Below, piece after piece: positions 1-10,000 of a stretch of 64,000 nucleotides of DNA. Every line of letters begins with the position of its first letter. Position 1 is the stretch's first letter. A program made the translations under genes and the position numbers. Origin of the DNA: Symbioplanes lichenis (lineage in GTDB: Bacteria > Actinomycetota > Actinomycetes > Mycobacteriales > Micromonosporaceae); contig NZ_JAUZQD010000001.1 of assembly GCF_030709675.1 (NCBI RefSeq), positions 1 through 64,000 on the forward strand, written 5' to 3'. Under the pieces are notes generated by a model, which made no database searches, was not told the origin of the DNA, and saw nothing but the letters and a program-made list of their open reading frames with translations.

Positions 1-251
1 CCTCTCTGTCCGCCACCGCAGTCGTGACGCCCGCCGCCGCGGTCACAATCATGGCGACCGCGGTCGGGATGGCCCGCCGTCGCGTTGCAGTGGCCCGCCG
101 TGATGGTGGCGACCGTCGCCTTCGCCGACGTGGTTCCGCTACAGCGCTGGCGGCTCGCCATGCCGGGGCGCCTTCGGCCGATGTCATGACCTCGTTCCCG
201 GGCGGTAGCCTGCGGCCTGAAGACACCGGCACGTGAGCGAGGAGATGACTC
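1..251. other. Left edge, no supported gene
   Basis: I see no convincing coding region here. Short frames are open on the plus strand, but they are Arg/Ala-rich with no recognisable motif and no consistent codon pattern. The last 20 bases carry a GAGGAG ribosome binding site that belongs to the gene starting at 252. A gene tail entering from the left cannot be excluded. Confidence 0.4.
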
Positions 252-545
252 ATGTCGTTCCAGGCCTATCTCGACGCGATCGAGGACAAGACCGGCAAGA
301 CCCCGCGCCAGCTGATCGCCATCGCGCACGACAAGGGCCTCGAACCACCGCAGGCCAAGGCCGGCGACGTGGCGGCCTGGCTCAAGGAGGACTACGACAT
401 CGGCCGCGGCCACGCCATGGCCCTGTGGCACGTCCTCAAGAACGGCCCCACCATCAGCGACAAACACGTCGGCACCGACGGCACCCACCGCGACGACTCC
501 ACCGAACTCTGGCTCGACGGCAAAGCCACCCGCCCGGCGGCCTGA
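252..545 (+). CDS. DUF4287 domain protein
   Basis: Small 97-residue soluble protein with the compact DUF4287 fold signature: an N-terminal MSFQAYLDAIEDKTGKTP helix, a K..DV..WL central segment and a GRGHAMALWHVLKNG stretch around residues 52-66. Family members occur in actinobacteria and proteobacteria, often alone or fused to a DUF5655 domain, and have no established function. A GAGGAG ribosome binding site eight bases upstream supports this ATG. The length is normal for a stand-alone DUF4287 protein. The next base pairs hold no partner gene, so it appears monocistronic. Confidence 0.85.
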   Translation: MSFQAYLDAIEDKTGKTPRQLIAIAHDKGLEPPQAKAGDVAAWLKEDYDIGRGHAMALWHVLKNGPTISDKHVGTDGTHRDDSTELWLDGKATRPAA

Positions 546-926
546 TTCCGCCTGCACCCACACCGCGATGGACGGCAGGGCGCAGTGCACGGCGGGGCGC
601 ACGGCGATCTCGCCGGGATCGCCGTGCGCAGGGTAGGCGCCGAAGAGCAAAGTTGGCCCCCTCCCCGCGATGGACGTCGCAGTCGAGCCAGACCACCCGG
701 ATGCCGGCGGCGAGGGCCGGAGCCGGCAGGCTCCCGGCGATCTTCGGCGACCCGGCCGGCGCCTCCGAAGACTCCTCCGCAAGGCGTCGAGGCGGGCGCC
801 GGAGTCATCGGCTCGCGGATCTTCGCTACCCGGCGGCAGGAGCCAGGGGGCAGCGGCGACACAGCCAAGGGGGACCGCGACGCCGGTGCGGCCGACGAGT
901 CCGCCGCTCCGAGAAGGCGAACGACG
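546..926. other. Gene-poor stretch, possibly decayed
   Basis: About 380 bases without a supported gene. Frames are open on both strands, but they are Arg/Pro-rich and resemble GC-driven background. On the minus strand around 600-700 there is a short peptide-like stretch (VVWLDCDVHRGEGANFAL) that would continue as GAYPAHGDPGEIAVRP only after a one-base shift. That pattern is compatible with a decayed gene, but I do not recognise a family. Confidence 0.3.
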
Positions 927-935
927 TTGCTTTCC

Positions 936-1322
936 GTGAGGGTTCCGCTCCACGCTCCGGCACACGTACCGGCCACCCGTCACGCACGGCGATGGCTTCC
1001 ACCGTCCACAATTTATCTGGTCCTGTTCGGAGCGGCAGGCCTGCTCGTCGCCGCGGTCCGGTGGCTCTTGATCGCGGCGTTCACCGCCCTGCCGGCCGAC
1101 GGCCCGAGCCGCTCGGTGCGCCAGATCGTCGCGTTCCCGATGGTCGCGCTCCTGAGCCGGGAGCGCCGGGCCACGGGCGGGGACGCGGGCAGCATCCGCT
1201 GGCTGGCCCTGCTGCAGGTTTTCGGGGCGGGGTGTCTCAGCTGGATGATCCAGGGCATCGGGGCCGCCGTTGTTCTCTCCGCTCTGTTCGCTGTGGGCGC
1301 GCTGTGGGCGTTCCGCGACTGA
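936..1322 (+). CDS. Putative small membrane protein
   Basis: Frame open from 585, but only the distal part looks like protein. From about 1005 to 1320 it encodes two hydrophobic segments (IYLVLFGAAGLLVAAV then RWLLIAAFTAL, and later IQGIGAAVVLSALFAVGALW), giving a protein of about 128 residues with two to four membrane spans. The GTG at 936 and a TTG at 927 are both possible starts and neither has a clear ribosome binding site. The upstream part of the frame (585-930) is Arg/Pro-rich and probably not translated. Function is unknown; it is not part of an obvious operon. Confidence 0.4.
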   Translation: MRVPLHAPAHVPATRHARRWLPPSTIYLVLFGAAGLLVAAVRWLLIAAFTALPADGPSRSVRQIVAFPMVALLSRERRATGGDAGSIRWLALLQVFGAGCLSWMIQGIGAAVVLSALFAVGALWAFRD

Positions 1323-1356
1323 TCACCGACGATCGAGTACGAAGATTCGAGGCACC

Positions 1357-1725
1357 GTGGAACCTTGGAAAGACGTGGAACTGCGCGTGGACGGCGGTGG
1401 CATGCACCGCACTGTCTCGTCCAGCGCCGGGCACGCCATGGCTCGCGCCATCGTCGAGGCACTGCACACACCGATCGCCGCGGCCGTGCAAGCGGTGGTG
1501 ATCAGCACCGTGAAGACGGGCTACGACATCTATGGGGAAATGCAGGACGACTCCCGCGTTCAGGCCCGACCTCGCGGAGCGGTGGCCGCCCTGGTGGGAG
1601 GGGCCGAAGACCTCAGGACAGCGATCGAGGTCACGGCTCAGCGCGCCCGGGTCTCCATGCGCATCCGCGAGATCCAGGGGGAGGCGGAGATCCGCCAGTT
1701 GTTCCTGGACCTCGGCCGGCGATGA
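1357..1725 (+). CDS. Unknown protein, first of coupled pair
   Basis: A 122-residue protein. The frame is open from 1270, but a GAGG at about 1349-1352 sits five bases before the GTG at 1357, and the upstream part reads as Arg/Ser-rich background, so I use 1357. The sequence is helical and amphipathic, with VELRVDGGGMHRTVSSSAGHAMARAI near the N-terminus (shown only by key residues) and a C-terminal RMRIREIQGEAEIRQLFLDL-like helix. No signal peptide or membrane span. Its stop overlaps the start of the next gene by ATGA, so the two are translationally coupled. I recognise no family. Confidence 0.6.
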   Translation: MEPWKDVELRVDGGGMHRTVSSSAGHAMARAIVEALHTPIAAAVQAVVISTVKTGYDIYGEMQDDSRVQARPRGAVAALVGGAEDLRTAIEVTAQRARVSMRIREIQGEAEIRQLFLDLGRR

Positions 1726-2123
1726 GATCCGGGGACCTGGAGGCTTTGTTGCGGGAAGCCATCGAGGAGCCCGCGGCCGAGAGGCTGGCCTCGCTGCTTC
1801 GCGCGGGCGTCATCAAGCCCTCCGACGTCCAGCGGTTCAACGTGTCGGCCACTCAGTTCAAGCGCGCCATCGTCGCGGACTACGAGTCCTTCGAGCCGTT
1901 GGTGCGCGACGAGCTGCGCATCTCGCTGATCAAGCAGTACCGCGAGACGATCGAGGTGCTCCTCGCCGAGCTGGTGGACCGCAAGGCGCCCGGCGACGAG
2001 GTCGACCATCCGGCGCCTCGGGTGGTCGATGAGGAGGCTTCCGCCAGCGGTCCGCTGACGGAAGCGGCACCACGCATCCCCCGGTGGTGGACCAGCGTGC
2101 GTCAGCGACTCGACCCGCGATAG
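1722..2123 (+). CDS. Unknown protein, second of coupled pair
   Basis: A 133-residue acidic, helical protein beginning MRSGDLEALLREAIEEPAAE and containing VSATQFKRAIVADYESFEPL near the middle. The C-terminal third is charged and Pro-rich and ends RWWTSVRQRLDPR. The ATG overlaps the TGA of the preceding gene (ATGA at 1722-1725), which decides the start and implies coupled synthesis and a possible complex. No transmembrane segment, signal peptide or catalytic motif is visible. A strong hairpin at 2243-2277 closes the unit. Function is unknown. Confidence 0.65.
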   Translation: MRSGDLEALLREAIEEPAAERLASLLRAGVIKPSDVQRFNVSATQFKRAIVADYESFEPLVRDELRISLIKQYRETIEVLLAELVDRKAPGDEVDHPAPRVVDEEASASGPLTEAAPRIPRWWTSVRQRLDPR

Positions 2124-2242
2124 GCCGCAGCCGGGTGCGGGGTGGATGACCTCGATGCGGCGGGGCCGACCGACCGGCGCCGCCCGGACGGGAAACCGCG
2201 GCGACTCGGCCAGGTGAGAGCGCGGCGGAAGAAGTCGCAAGG

Positions 2243-2277
2243 AGCGCCGCCCGGGCGGGAGACCCACCCGGGCGGCG
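2243..2277. terminator. Bidirectional terminator hairpin
   Basis: A perfect 12-base stem (GCGCCGCCCGGG paired with CCCGGGCGGCGC) around an 11-base centre lies between the plus-strand unknown pair (ending 2123) and the minus-strand parC (ending 2316). It has no U-tract, which is common in high-GC actinobacteria. It can serve both convergent transcripts. Confidence 0.65.
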
Positions 2278-2315
2278 CCGGCGATGCGAGAGATGCCGCC
2301 GGCGATGCGGAACGG

Positions 2316-4838
2316 TCAGCCGCGCTCGATGAGGTGGCCGACGATCTGGGGGCTCATCGGGACCGGCGTGCCGGAGCCGTCGCGGCGCCCGTCCGGCTCC
2401 GGGAGGTCGATCGGGTCGCCGTTGGTGCCGGCGCCGACCGGGCGGGGGCCGACCCAGGCGACGGTGAGCCTGTCCTCGCCCTTGAGGAAGCGTTGCACCC
2501 GGACGCCGCCCGTGGCGCGGCCCTTGGCCGGGTAGGACGCAAACGGGGTCAGCTTGACCTGGGTGCTCGTGCCGGTGACGACCATGGGCTCGCCATGCTC
2601 GTGGTCGCGGGTGTCGACCACGTTGAAGGACAGCACCTCGGCGTCGGGGGCGACGTTGACGCCGGCCATGCCGCCGCCCTTGAGGCCCTGGGGGCGGACC
2701 AGCTTGGCCGGGAAGCGCAGCAGTGACGCGTCGGACGTGACGAAGACGAACGCCTCGCCGCCGTCGGTGAGCCAGGTGGTCTGGAGGACCTCGTCGCCGT
2801 CCTTGAGGGTGACGACCTCGAACTCGTCGGAGCGGACCGGCCACTCGGGGGCGCACACCTTGACGATGCCGCGGCGGGTGCCCAGGGCGAGGCCGGGCGA
2901 GTCGCCCGGGGTGAGCGGGGCGAGGCCGACGACGCGCTCGCCCTTCTCCAGCGGGATCAGCTCGGAGGCGGACATGCCGCCCCGCAACGAGACGGTGCCG
3001 GTTTGCTCGGGGAGGACCGGCAGGGGCAGGACGTCCGTCTTGAAGGCGCGGCCCCGGCTGGTGATCAGCAGGATCCGGCCGCGCGCGGTCGCGTGGACCA
3101 CGGCGCGGACGGCGTCGTGCTTGCCCCGGCCGCTGCGCTGCTGGCCCTCGGCGGCCTCCTCGCTCTCGGCGGCCGTACGCGCGATGAGCCCCGTCGCGGA
3201 CAGGATGATCTGGCACGGGTCGTCGGCCACCTCGAGCGGGCCGGCCGGCGCGGACGCGGCGAGCACCTCCTTGAGGTCGCCGTCGATGAGCGTGGTGCGG
3301 CGCGGGGAGCCGAACTCCTTCACGACCGCCGCCAGCTCGTCGGAGACCACCTGCTTGAGGACGTCCTCGTTGTCGAGGATGCGCGACAGCTCGGCGATCT
3401 CGGCGTTGAGCCGCTCCTGCTCGGTCTCCAGCTCGATGCGGTCGAAGCGGGTGAGCCGGCGCAGCGGGGTGTCCAGGATGTACGTCGCCTGGATGTCGCT
3501 GAGCCCGAACTCGCTCATCAGCGACGCCTTGGCCGCCGCCGCGTCGTCGCTGCCCCGGATGATCGCGACCACGCGGTCGATGTCGATCAGCGCGATGAGC
3601 AGACCGTCGACCAGGTGCAGCCGGTCCTGACGCTTGGTGCGGCGGAAGGTCGTGCGCCGGGTGACCACGTCATAGCGGTGGGCCAGGAAGACCTCGAGCA
3701 GCTCCTTGAGCCCCAGCGTGCGCGGCTGCCCGTCGACCAGCACCAGGTTGTTGATGCCGAACGACGTCTCCAGCGGGGTCAGCCGGTAGAGGTCGGCCAG
3801 CAGGGCCTGCGGGTTGACGCCGACCTTGCACTCGATGACCAGCCGGGTGCCGTGCTCGCGGTCGGTGAGATCCTTGACGTCGGCGATGCCCTGCAGCCGG
3901 GCGGCCTGGCGCTGGCCCTTCTTCGGCCCCGAGACGTAGAGCTTGCCCTTCACCTCGTCGGTGATCGCCTCGATGATCTTCTCGCTGCCCACACCGTAGG
4001 GCAGCTCGACCACCGTGATGGCCTGCCGGCCCCGGCCGCCCTCGAGCGGGCCGGTCGTCGCCTTGGCGCGCATGCGGACCACACCACGCCCGGTCTCGTA
4101 CGCCCGGCGCACCTCGTCGAGCCCGAGCAGCTGACCCCCCGTGGGCAGGTCGGGGCCGGGCACGAAGGTCATGAGCTTGTCGAGCGTGGCGCCGGGGTGC
4201 TTGATGAGCCAGCGCGCGGCCGCCACGACCTCGCCCAGGTTGTGCGGGATCATGTTCGTCGCCATGCCGACCGCGATGCCCGACGTGCCGTTGACCAGCA
4301 GGTTGGGATAGGCGGCGGGCAGGACGACAGGCTCGAGCTCGGAACCGTCGTAGTTGGCCTTGAAGTCGACCGTGCCCTCGCCCAGCTCCCCGACGAGGTG
4401 CATCGCCTCGCGGGACATGCGCGCCTCGGTGTAACGGGCGGCGGCGGGGCCGTCGTCGGGGCTGCCGAAGTTGCCGTGGCCGTCGATCAACGGGACGTTC
4501 AGCGTGAAGTCCTGGGCCAGACGGACCAGCGCGTCGTAGATCGCGACGTCGCCGTGGGGGTGATAGCGGCCCATCACGTCGCCGACGACGCGGGCCGACT
4601 TCACATAGGGACGGTCGGGTCGATGCCCCTGCTCCTGCATGGAGAACAGGATGCGGCGGTGGACAGGCTTGAGCCCGTCCCGGGCGTCGGGCAGCGCGCG
4701 GCTGTGGATGACCGAGTAGGCGTACTCCAGATAGGAGTCCTCCACCTCGGTGGTGAGCGGGTTGTCGATCACCCGGGCGCCGGCCTGGTCGAAGGCCGAC
4801 AGATCGACCCGGGTCTTCTCGTTCTTGCGGCGTGCCAT
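2316..4838 (-). CDS. parC: Topoisomerase IV-type subunit A
   Basis: An 840-residue type IIA topoisomerase breakage-reunion subunit that cuts and religates DNA with its ParE partner. The N-terminal domain shows [13 protein letters not shown], the HPHGD helix-turn-helix segment and the ARYTEARM motif carrying the catalytic tyrosine. The C-terminal half has beta-pinwheel blades ([17 protein letters not shown]). I see no canonical GyrA box (QRRGGKG), which favours a decatenating topoisomerase IV role over supercoiling. The start at 4838 gives [10 protein letters not shown] and has a GAGGAA ribosome binding site; it lies 13 bases after the parE stop, so the pair is one operon. In the quinolone-determining loop the usual Ser is Val ([10 protein letters not shown]). 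Confidence 0.9.
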   Translation of the reverse strand: MARRKNEKTRVDLSAFDQAGARVIDNPLTTEVEDSYLEYAYSVIHSRALPDARDGLKPVHRRILFSMQEQGHRPDRPYVKSARVVGDVMGRYHPHGDVAIYDALVRLAQDFTLNVPLIDGHGNFGSPDDGPAAARYTEARMSREAMHLVGELGEGTVDFKANYDGSELEPVVLPAAYPNLLVNGTSGIAVGMATNMIPHNLGEVVAAARWLIKHPGATLDKLMTFVPGPDLPTGGQLLGLDEVRRAYETGRGVVRMRAKATTGPLEGGRGRQAITVVELPYGVGSEKIIEAITDEVKGKLYVSGPKKGQRQAARLQGIADVKDLTDREHGTRLVIECKVGVNPQALLADLYRLTPLETSFGINNLVLVDGQPRTLGLKELLEVFLAHRYDVVTRRTTFRRTKRQDRLHLVDGLLIALIDIDRVVAIIRGSDDAAAAKASLMSEFGLSDIQATYILDTPLRRLTRFDRIELETEQERLNAEIAELSRILDNEDVLKQVVSDELAAVVKEFGSPRRTTLIDGDLKEVLAASAPAGPLEVADDPCQIILSATGLIARTAAESEEAAEGQQRSGRGKHDAVRAVVHATARGRILLITSRGRAFKTDVLPLPVLPEQTGTVSLRGGMSASELIPLEKGERVVGLAPLTPGDSPGLALGTRRGIVKVCAPEWPVRSDEFEVVTLKDGDEVLQTTWLTDGGEAFVFVTSDASLLRFPAKLVRPQGLKGGGMAGVNVAPDAEVLSFNVVDTRDHEHGEPMVVTGTSTQVKLTPFASYPAKGRATGGVRVQRFLKGEDRLTVAWVGPRPVGAGTNGDPIDLPEPDGRRDGSGTPVPMSPQIVGHLIERG

Positions 4839-4851
4839 GGCTACCCGTTCC

Positions 4852-6909
4852 TCAGGCGTCGATCGTGTCTTGGTCGATGCGGCCGGCGGCACCGATGAGC
4901 CAGTTCTTGCGGGGCTCGACCCGCTCCCCCATCAGCAGCTCGAGGGTCGCCTCGGCGCGCTCGGCGTCGTCGAGCGTGATCCGCCGCACCGTCCGCGAGG
5001 CGGGGTTCATGGTCGTGTCCCAGAGCTCGTCGGCGTCCATCTCACCCAGGCCCTTGAAGCGGGGCACCGGCTTGTTGACGCTCTTGCCGGCCTGCTCGAA
5101 GCGGCCGACCGTGGCTTCCATCTCCTGCTGGGTGTAGGTGTAGACGGTTTCGCCCGACCGGCCCTTGGTGCTCACCTTGTGCAGGGGAGGCATCGCCGCG
5201 TAGAGCCGGCCGGCCTCGATGACCGGGCGCATGTACTTGGCGAAGAGCGTGATGAGCAGCGTGCGGATGTGCGAGCCGTCGACGTCGGCGTCGGCCATGA
5301 TCATGACGCGGCCGTAGCGCATGGTGGAGATGTCGAACGTGCGCCCGGAGCCCGCCCCGAGCACCTGCACGATGGCCGAGCACTCGGCGTTGTCGAGGAC
5401 CTGCTGGAGGCTGGCCTTCTGCACGTTGAGGATCTTGCCGCGGATCGGCAGCAGCGCCTGGTATTCGGAGCTGCGGGCCATGCGGGCCGTGCCGAGCGCG
5501 CTGTCGCCCTCGACGATGTAGAGCTCGCTGCGGCTGATCCCGGTGGCCCGGCAGTCGACCAGCTTGGGCGGCATCGACGCGCCCTCGAGGGCGGTCTTGC
5601 GGCGGGCCGCGTCCTTCTGCTGCTTCTGCGTGAGGCGCACGCGGGCGGCGTCGACGACCTTTTGCAGGACCGTGCGCGCCTCGACCTTGGTCTTGCGGTC
5701 GTCGATCCACTGCTTGAGGTGCTGCTCGACGAGGCCCTGCACGACGCGGGTGACGCCGGCGGTGGACAGCTCGTCCTTGGTCTGCGAGGTGAACTGCGGC
5801 TCGGGCACCCGGACGTGGATGACCGCGGTCAGGCCCTCCAGGTAGTCGTCGAGGACCGGCGCGTCCTCCTTGGCCTTGAGCAGGCCCCGGGTGTTGCGCA
5901 CGGCGTCGCTGAGGGCGCGGACCATGGCCCGCTCGAAGCCCTTGCGGTGGGTGCCGCCGTGCATGTTGCGGATCGTGTTGGTGAAGCACTCGACCGTGCG
6001 CTCGTAGCCCGTGCCCCAGCGGAACGCGACCTCGATCTCGGCCTTGCGCTCGACGTTGGACTGCATCACGCCGTTGGCGTCGGCGGCATTTTCCTTGTAG
6101 GACCCCTCGCCGGTGACCATGAGGATGCCCGAGACGGGCTTGTCGGCGGCCGGGGTGAGGAACTCGACCATGTCGGCGAGCCCGTGGGGGAAGTGGAAGG
6201 TCTCCTCGACCGGCTCCTCGCCGGTGAAGTCGGCGACGACATATTCCACGCCGGGGACCAGGAACGCCGTGTTGCGCAGCTTGGCCTTGACGACCTCGAC
6301 GTCGAGCCGGGCGCCGGTCTCGAAGTAACGGGCGTCGTACCAGTAGCGGATCGAGGTGCCGGTGCTCTCGCCGCGCTTCATCCGGCGGGCGACGCGCAGG
6401 CCGGGCTGCGGGGTGAACTTCGCGCCGGGGCCGTCGCCGGCGAAGACGCCGGGCACGCCGCGCTGGAAGGAGATCTCGTGCACCTTGCCCTGCTGCTTGA
6501 CGGTCACGTCGAAGCGCAGGGAGAGCGCGTTGACGGCGGAGGCGCCGACGCCGTGCAGACCGCCGGACGTCTTGTAGCCCGAGCCGCCGAACTTGCCGCC
6601 CGCGTGCAGCCGGGTGAGCACCAGCTCGACGCCGGACAGCCCGGACTTGGCGTTGATGCCGGTCGGGATGCCGCGGCCGTCGTCGTCGACCTGCACCGAG
6701 CCGTCGGGGTGCAGCACCACGGCGACATGCTGGGCGTGACCGCCCACGCCCTCGTCGGTCGCGTTGTCGATGATCTCGTTGGCGAGATGGTTGACGCCGC
6801 GGCTGTCGGTGGAGCCGATGTACATGCCCGGACGCTTGCGGACCGCGTCGAGGCCCTCGAGGTGCGTGAGGTCATCGGCCCCGTAGAGGATCTCTTGTTG
6901 CGCAGTCAC
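4852..6909 (-). CDS. parE: Topoisomerase IV-type subunit B
   Basis: A 685-residue ATPase subunit that partners the downstream parC product. Bergerat-fold ATPase motifs are visible in order: NEIIDNATDEG, VDDDGRGIPTG and GLHGVGASAVNAL. The TOPRIM region has LYIVEGDSALGTA and IMADADVDGSHI, followed by RFKGLGEMDADELW. The EGDSALGTA form, with Leu where gyrase has Gly, is what I associate with actinobacterial ParE/ParY rather than GyrB. The GTG at 6909 has a GGGAG site nine bases upstream; an in-frame ATG at 6975 would add 22 residues. The frame is open to 7029, but the extra N-terminus does not match the family. Confidence 0.9.
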   Translation of the reverse strand: MTAQQEILYGADDLTHLEGLDAVRKRPGMYIGSTDSRGVNHLANEIIDNATDEGVGGHAQHVAVVLHPDGSVQVDDDGRGIPTGINAKSGLSGVELVLTRLHAGGKFGGSGYKTSGGLHGVGASAVNALSLRFDVTVKQQGKVHEISFQRGVPGVFAGDGPGAKFTPQPGLRVARRMKRGESTGTSIRYWYDARYFETGARLDVEVVKAKLRNTAFLVPGVEYVVADFTGEEPVEETFHFPHGLADMVEFLTPAADKPVSGILMVTGEGSYKENAADANGVMQSNVERKAEIEVAFRWGTGYERTVECFTNTIRNMHGGTHRKGFERAMVRALSDAVRNTRGLLKAKEDAPVLDDYLEGLTAVIHVRVPEPQFTSQTKDELSTAGVTRVVQGLVEQHLKQWIDDRKTKVEARTVLQKVVDAARVRLTQKQQKDAARRKTALEGASMPPKLVDCRATGISRSELYIVEGDSALGTARMARSSEYQALLPIRGKILNVQKASLQQVLDNAECSAIVQVLGAGSGRTFDISTMRYGRVMIMADADVDGSHIRTLLITLFAKYMRPVIEAGRLYAAMPPLHKVSTKGRSGETVYTYTQQEMEATVGRFEQAGKSVNKPVPRFKGLGEMDADELWDTTMNPASRTVRRITLDDAERAEATLELLMGERVEPRKNWLIGAAGRIDQDTIDA

Positions 6910-7032
6910 GAGGTACAGCTCCCGAGCAGTCACAGCCGTCAACGACGCGGCGAGCCTACCGGGGAGGTACGACATGATCGGTGAGGCGGGACCGGAGGTG
7001 ACGGACCCGCCACGCGACAAAGCGGTCAAATG

Positions 7033-10000
7033 CTACGCATCGTGAGCCATGACACGGTTGCGCCCGGCCTGCTTGGCCTCGTAGAGCCCGGCGTCGGCCC
7101 GGGCCAGCAGCGCGTCCGGCGTGTCGTCGGCGCGCAGCACGGACAGGCCCACGCTGACCGTCACCGGGATGTCACCGATCCGGGTGTCCACCTCGGTGCC
7201 CGCGATCGCGGCGCGCACCTTCTCGGCGATGGCCGGCCCGTCGTCCGCGACACCGGGCAGCAGCACCGCGAACTCCTCGCCGCCGTAGCGGGCGACGATG
7301 CCGTCCGGCGGGACACACGCCACCACCCGCTCGGCCACCTCTTTGATGACGTCGTCGCCGGCCTGGTGCCCGTACGTGTCATTGATCTTCTTGAAGTGGT
7401 CGATGTCGAGCATGAGCGCGGTGACCGGCCGCCGGCCGTCGAGCGCCGCGACCAGCTGGCGCTCGGCCAGCTCGAAGAAGCGCCGGCGGTTGGCGACGCC
7501 GGTGAGGCTGTCGGTGGTGGCCAGCTCGTTGATCCGGGTGAACATCCGCGCGTTGTCGTAGGCGACCATGCCCTGGCTGACCAGCGCCGCCGCCACGCCC
7601 AGCTCGGCGGCGGTGTAGACGCCCTCCTTCTCGCTGGCGAGGATGAGGACGCCGACCATGCCCTCCCGGTCGTCCAGCGTGACGGTCAGCCAGCTGGTGC
7701 CGGCCCAGTCGCCCAGCGCGGCCGCCCACGGCGGGGTGCCGGCGGTGAGGTCGGCCTGCCGGTTCTCGAAGAGCTTGCGCAGCTCGGGGTGCTCGTCCAG
7801 GACCAGCGACGACGGGCCGGCGGAGCTGCCCAGCACGCTGATCTCGGCCGACTCGGCGGTGCCGAGCAGCAGCCAGCCGCGCTCGCCGCCAGGGGTCTGG
7901 CGGGCGGTGAGCAGCAGGCGCCGCAGCACCAGCTCGGGGTCGAGGGTGCCGGTGAGGCGGGCCATCGCGCGGCGCAGCGTCTCGGCGACGTCGCGCTGCC
8001 GGTTGGCGGCGGCCACGGCGACCTCGAGCTGCGCCGCCCGGGCGGTCTCCAGGCCGACGGCGATGTGGTGCGTGATCGCGGTGAGCACGTCGGCGTCCTC
8101 GACCGTGAAGACGCCCTTGGCGACCCGGCTGTCCAGGTAGACCACGCCCAGCAGGCGGTCGTCCAGCTCGAGCGGGGCGACCAGGATGCTGCGCAGGCCG
8201 AACTGCACGACGCTGGCGGCGCCCAGGGCCTCGCCCTCGTCGGTGCCGGTGACCACGAGCGGCTCGCGGCTCTGGCGGACCTTGCTGACGACGGTCTTGC
8301 TGTAGCCCTTGAGCTCGGTCAGGTCCTGCCCGGCGGCGTCGCGGCCGACATAGGGCGTGAGCCGGCCCTTCGCCGAGTCGACCAGGAAGAGCAGGGCCCG
8401 CTCGGCGCCCAGCAGCCGGACGGTCTCGTCCAGCGCCACGCGGGTCAGCCGCTCGGGGTCGATCACCCGCGAGGCGGCGTTGCTGAGCTGCTCCAGGGCG
8501 GCCCAGCGCTGCCCCTCGCGGCCCCGGCCGGCGGCCACGGGTAGGCGGTTGCGGCGCCCCGCGTCGATGCGGAACTCGGCCGCCGCCTTGCGGGCCCGGT
8601 GCGGCCAGCCCCGCTTCTCGGCGATGCTGGCGGCCAGGTAGGCCTGCCGCTCCGCCTCGCCCGGGACGCCCGACGCGGCGAGCGCGCGGGCCCGGACCAG
8701 GGTCGCCTCGTACGCGGTGAGCGGCGCGTCGACCGTACGGAAGAGCTCCTCGGACTCCGTGAGCAGCGCCAGCGCCGACGCCGCCCCGCCCGGCGTGAGC
8801 ACCGCCAGGGCCGCGCGGGTGATCCGGTGGTGGGCCGCGATCAGCGGGCGCGGGGTGACCCGGCCGAGCAGCGCGACGGCGGCCTCGGCGGCGCGCATCG
8901 CCTTCTCCTGCTCGGCGGGGGCGGCCCGGCGGGCCTGCTCGAGCCGGCCGTACGCCAGGTAGACGTAGAAGCCGTGGTGGCTCGGCAGCACCTCGCGGAC
9001 GCCCAGGCCCAGTCCTTCGAACTCGGCGACCGCGTCGTCGAAGGCCGCGCCCAGGTCGTCGCGCTCGAGGGCGCCGACCATCCGGGCCATGATCGTGTGC
9101 ACGATCTCGTGCACCTCGCGGGCGGCCGCGCCGGCCCGGGTGAGCTCGGTGAGGGCCTCGCCGGCCCGCCCGCGCAGGGCGAGCAGCGCGGCCTCGACCG
9201 CGATCATGCAGGCCCGGTCGTGGTGGCCGGTGATGTCCTGCCAGCGCAGCCGGCCGGCGGTGGCCGCCTCGGCCTCGGCGACCTCGCCGCGCAGCAGGCC
9301 CTCCCAGCCGAGCAGGGAGTAGCTGTCGAGGACCAGGCCCGGGTCGAGGAAGCGGTCGCGCTCGTGCAGCACCCGCCGCAGGCGCTCGCCGGAGTCGCCG
9401 CCGGTGCCGTGCATCGCCACGGCGGTCATCCAGTCCACGCGCGCGGTCAGCGTCGGGTCGCCCAGGCGCGCGGCGAGCCGCTCGGCGTTGCCGGTGAGCC
9501 GGTCGGCCGGGCGCCGCAGCCCGAGGAAGCGCAGGGCGACGCCGAGGGCGGCCAGGTCGCGGGCCCGCTCCGGGGAGCGGCCCAGCCGGTTGACCGGATA
9601 GACCGTACGCATGCCGTGCAGCAACGCCCGTCCCGGCCGCATGACCCGGATCGCGCCGGACGCCCCGAAGTGGTGCAGGGTCGCCTCGAGCCGCAGCCGC
9701 TCCCGGGTGCCACCCTTCGCGGTGCCGTAACCGAGCCCGGTCAGCCGGCACAGGCCGCCGATGACGACCAGCCAGAAGGTCGTGGCCACCCGGACCAGCT
9801 TGTGCGCGGGCAGCGTGCGCCCGAGCTCCGCCAGCCCGTGCTCGACCGCGTCGAGCTGGGCCGCACCGGCACCCGCGCTCTCGTGCACGCGGGCGAGCAG
9901 CAGCTGGATCCCGGCCCGCAGCATGGGGTCGGACGTCTCGGAGAGCGCCTCGGTGAGGGTCTCGGCGGCCTCGGCGAAGCGGGCGTTGTGGTGGTACGCC

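Noticed and set aside
3003..4898. Long plus-strand open frame opposite parC
   Set aside because: It is the mirror of parC codon bias; parC has all family motifs, and the plus-strand translation is Arg/Asp/Val-rich without motifs.
4750..6984. 744-residue plus-strand open frame opposite parE
   Set aside because: Same GC-mirror effect. The minus strand carries an intact GHKL-TOPRIM protein.
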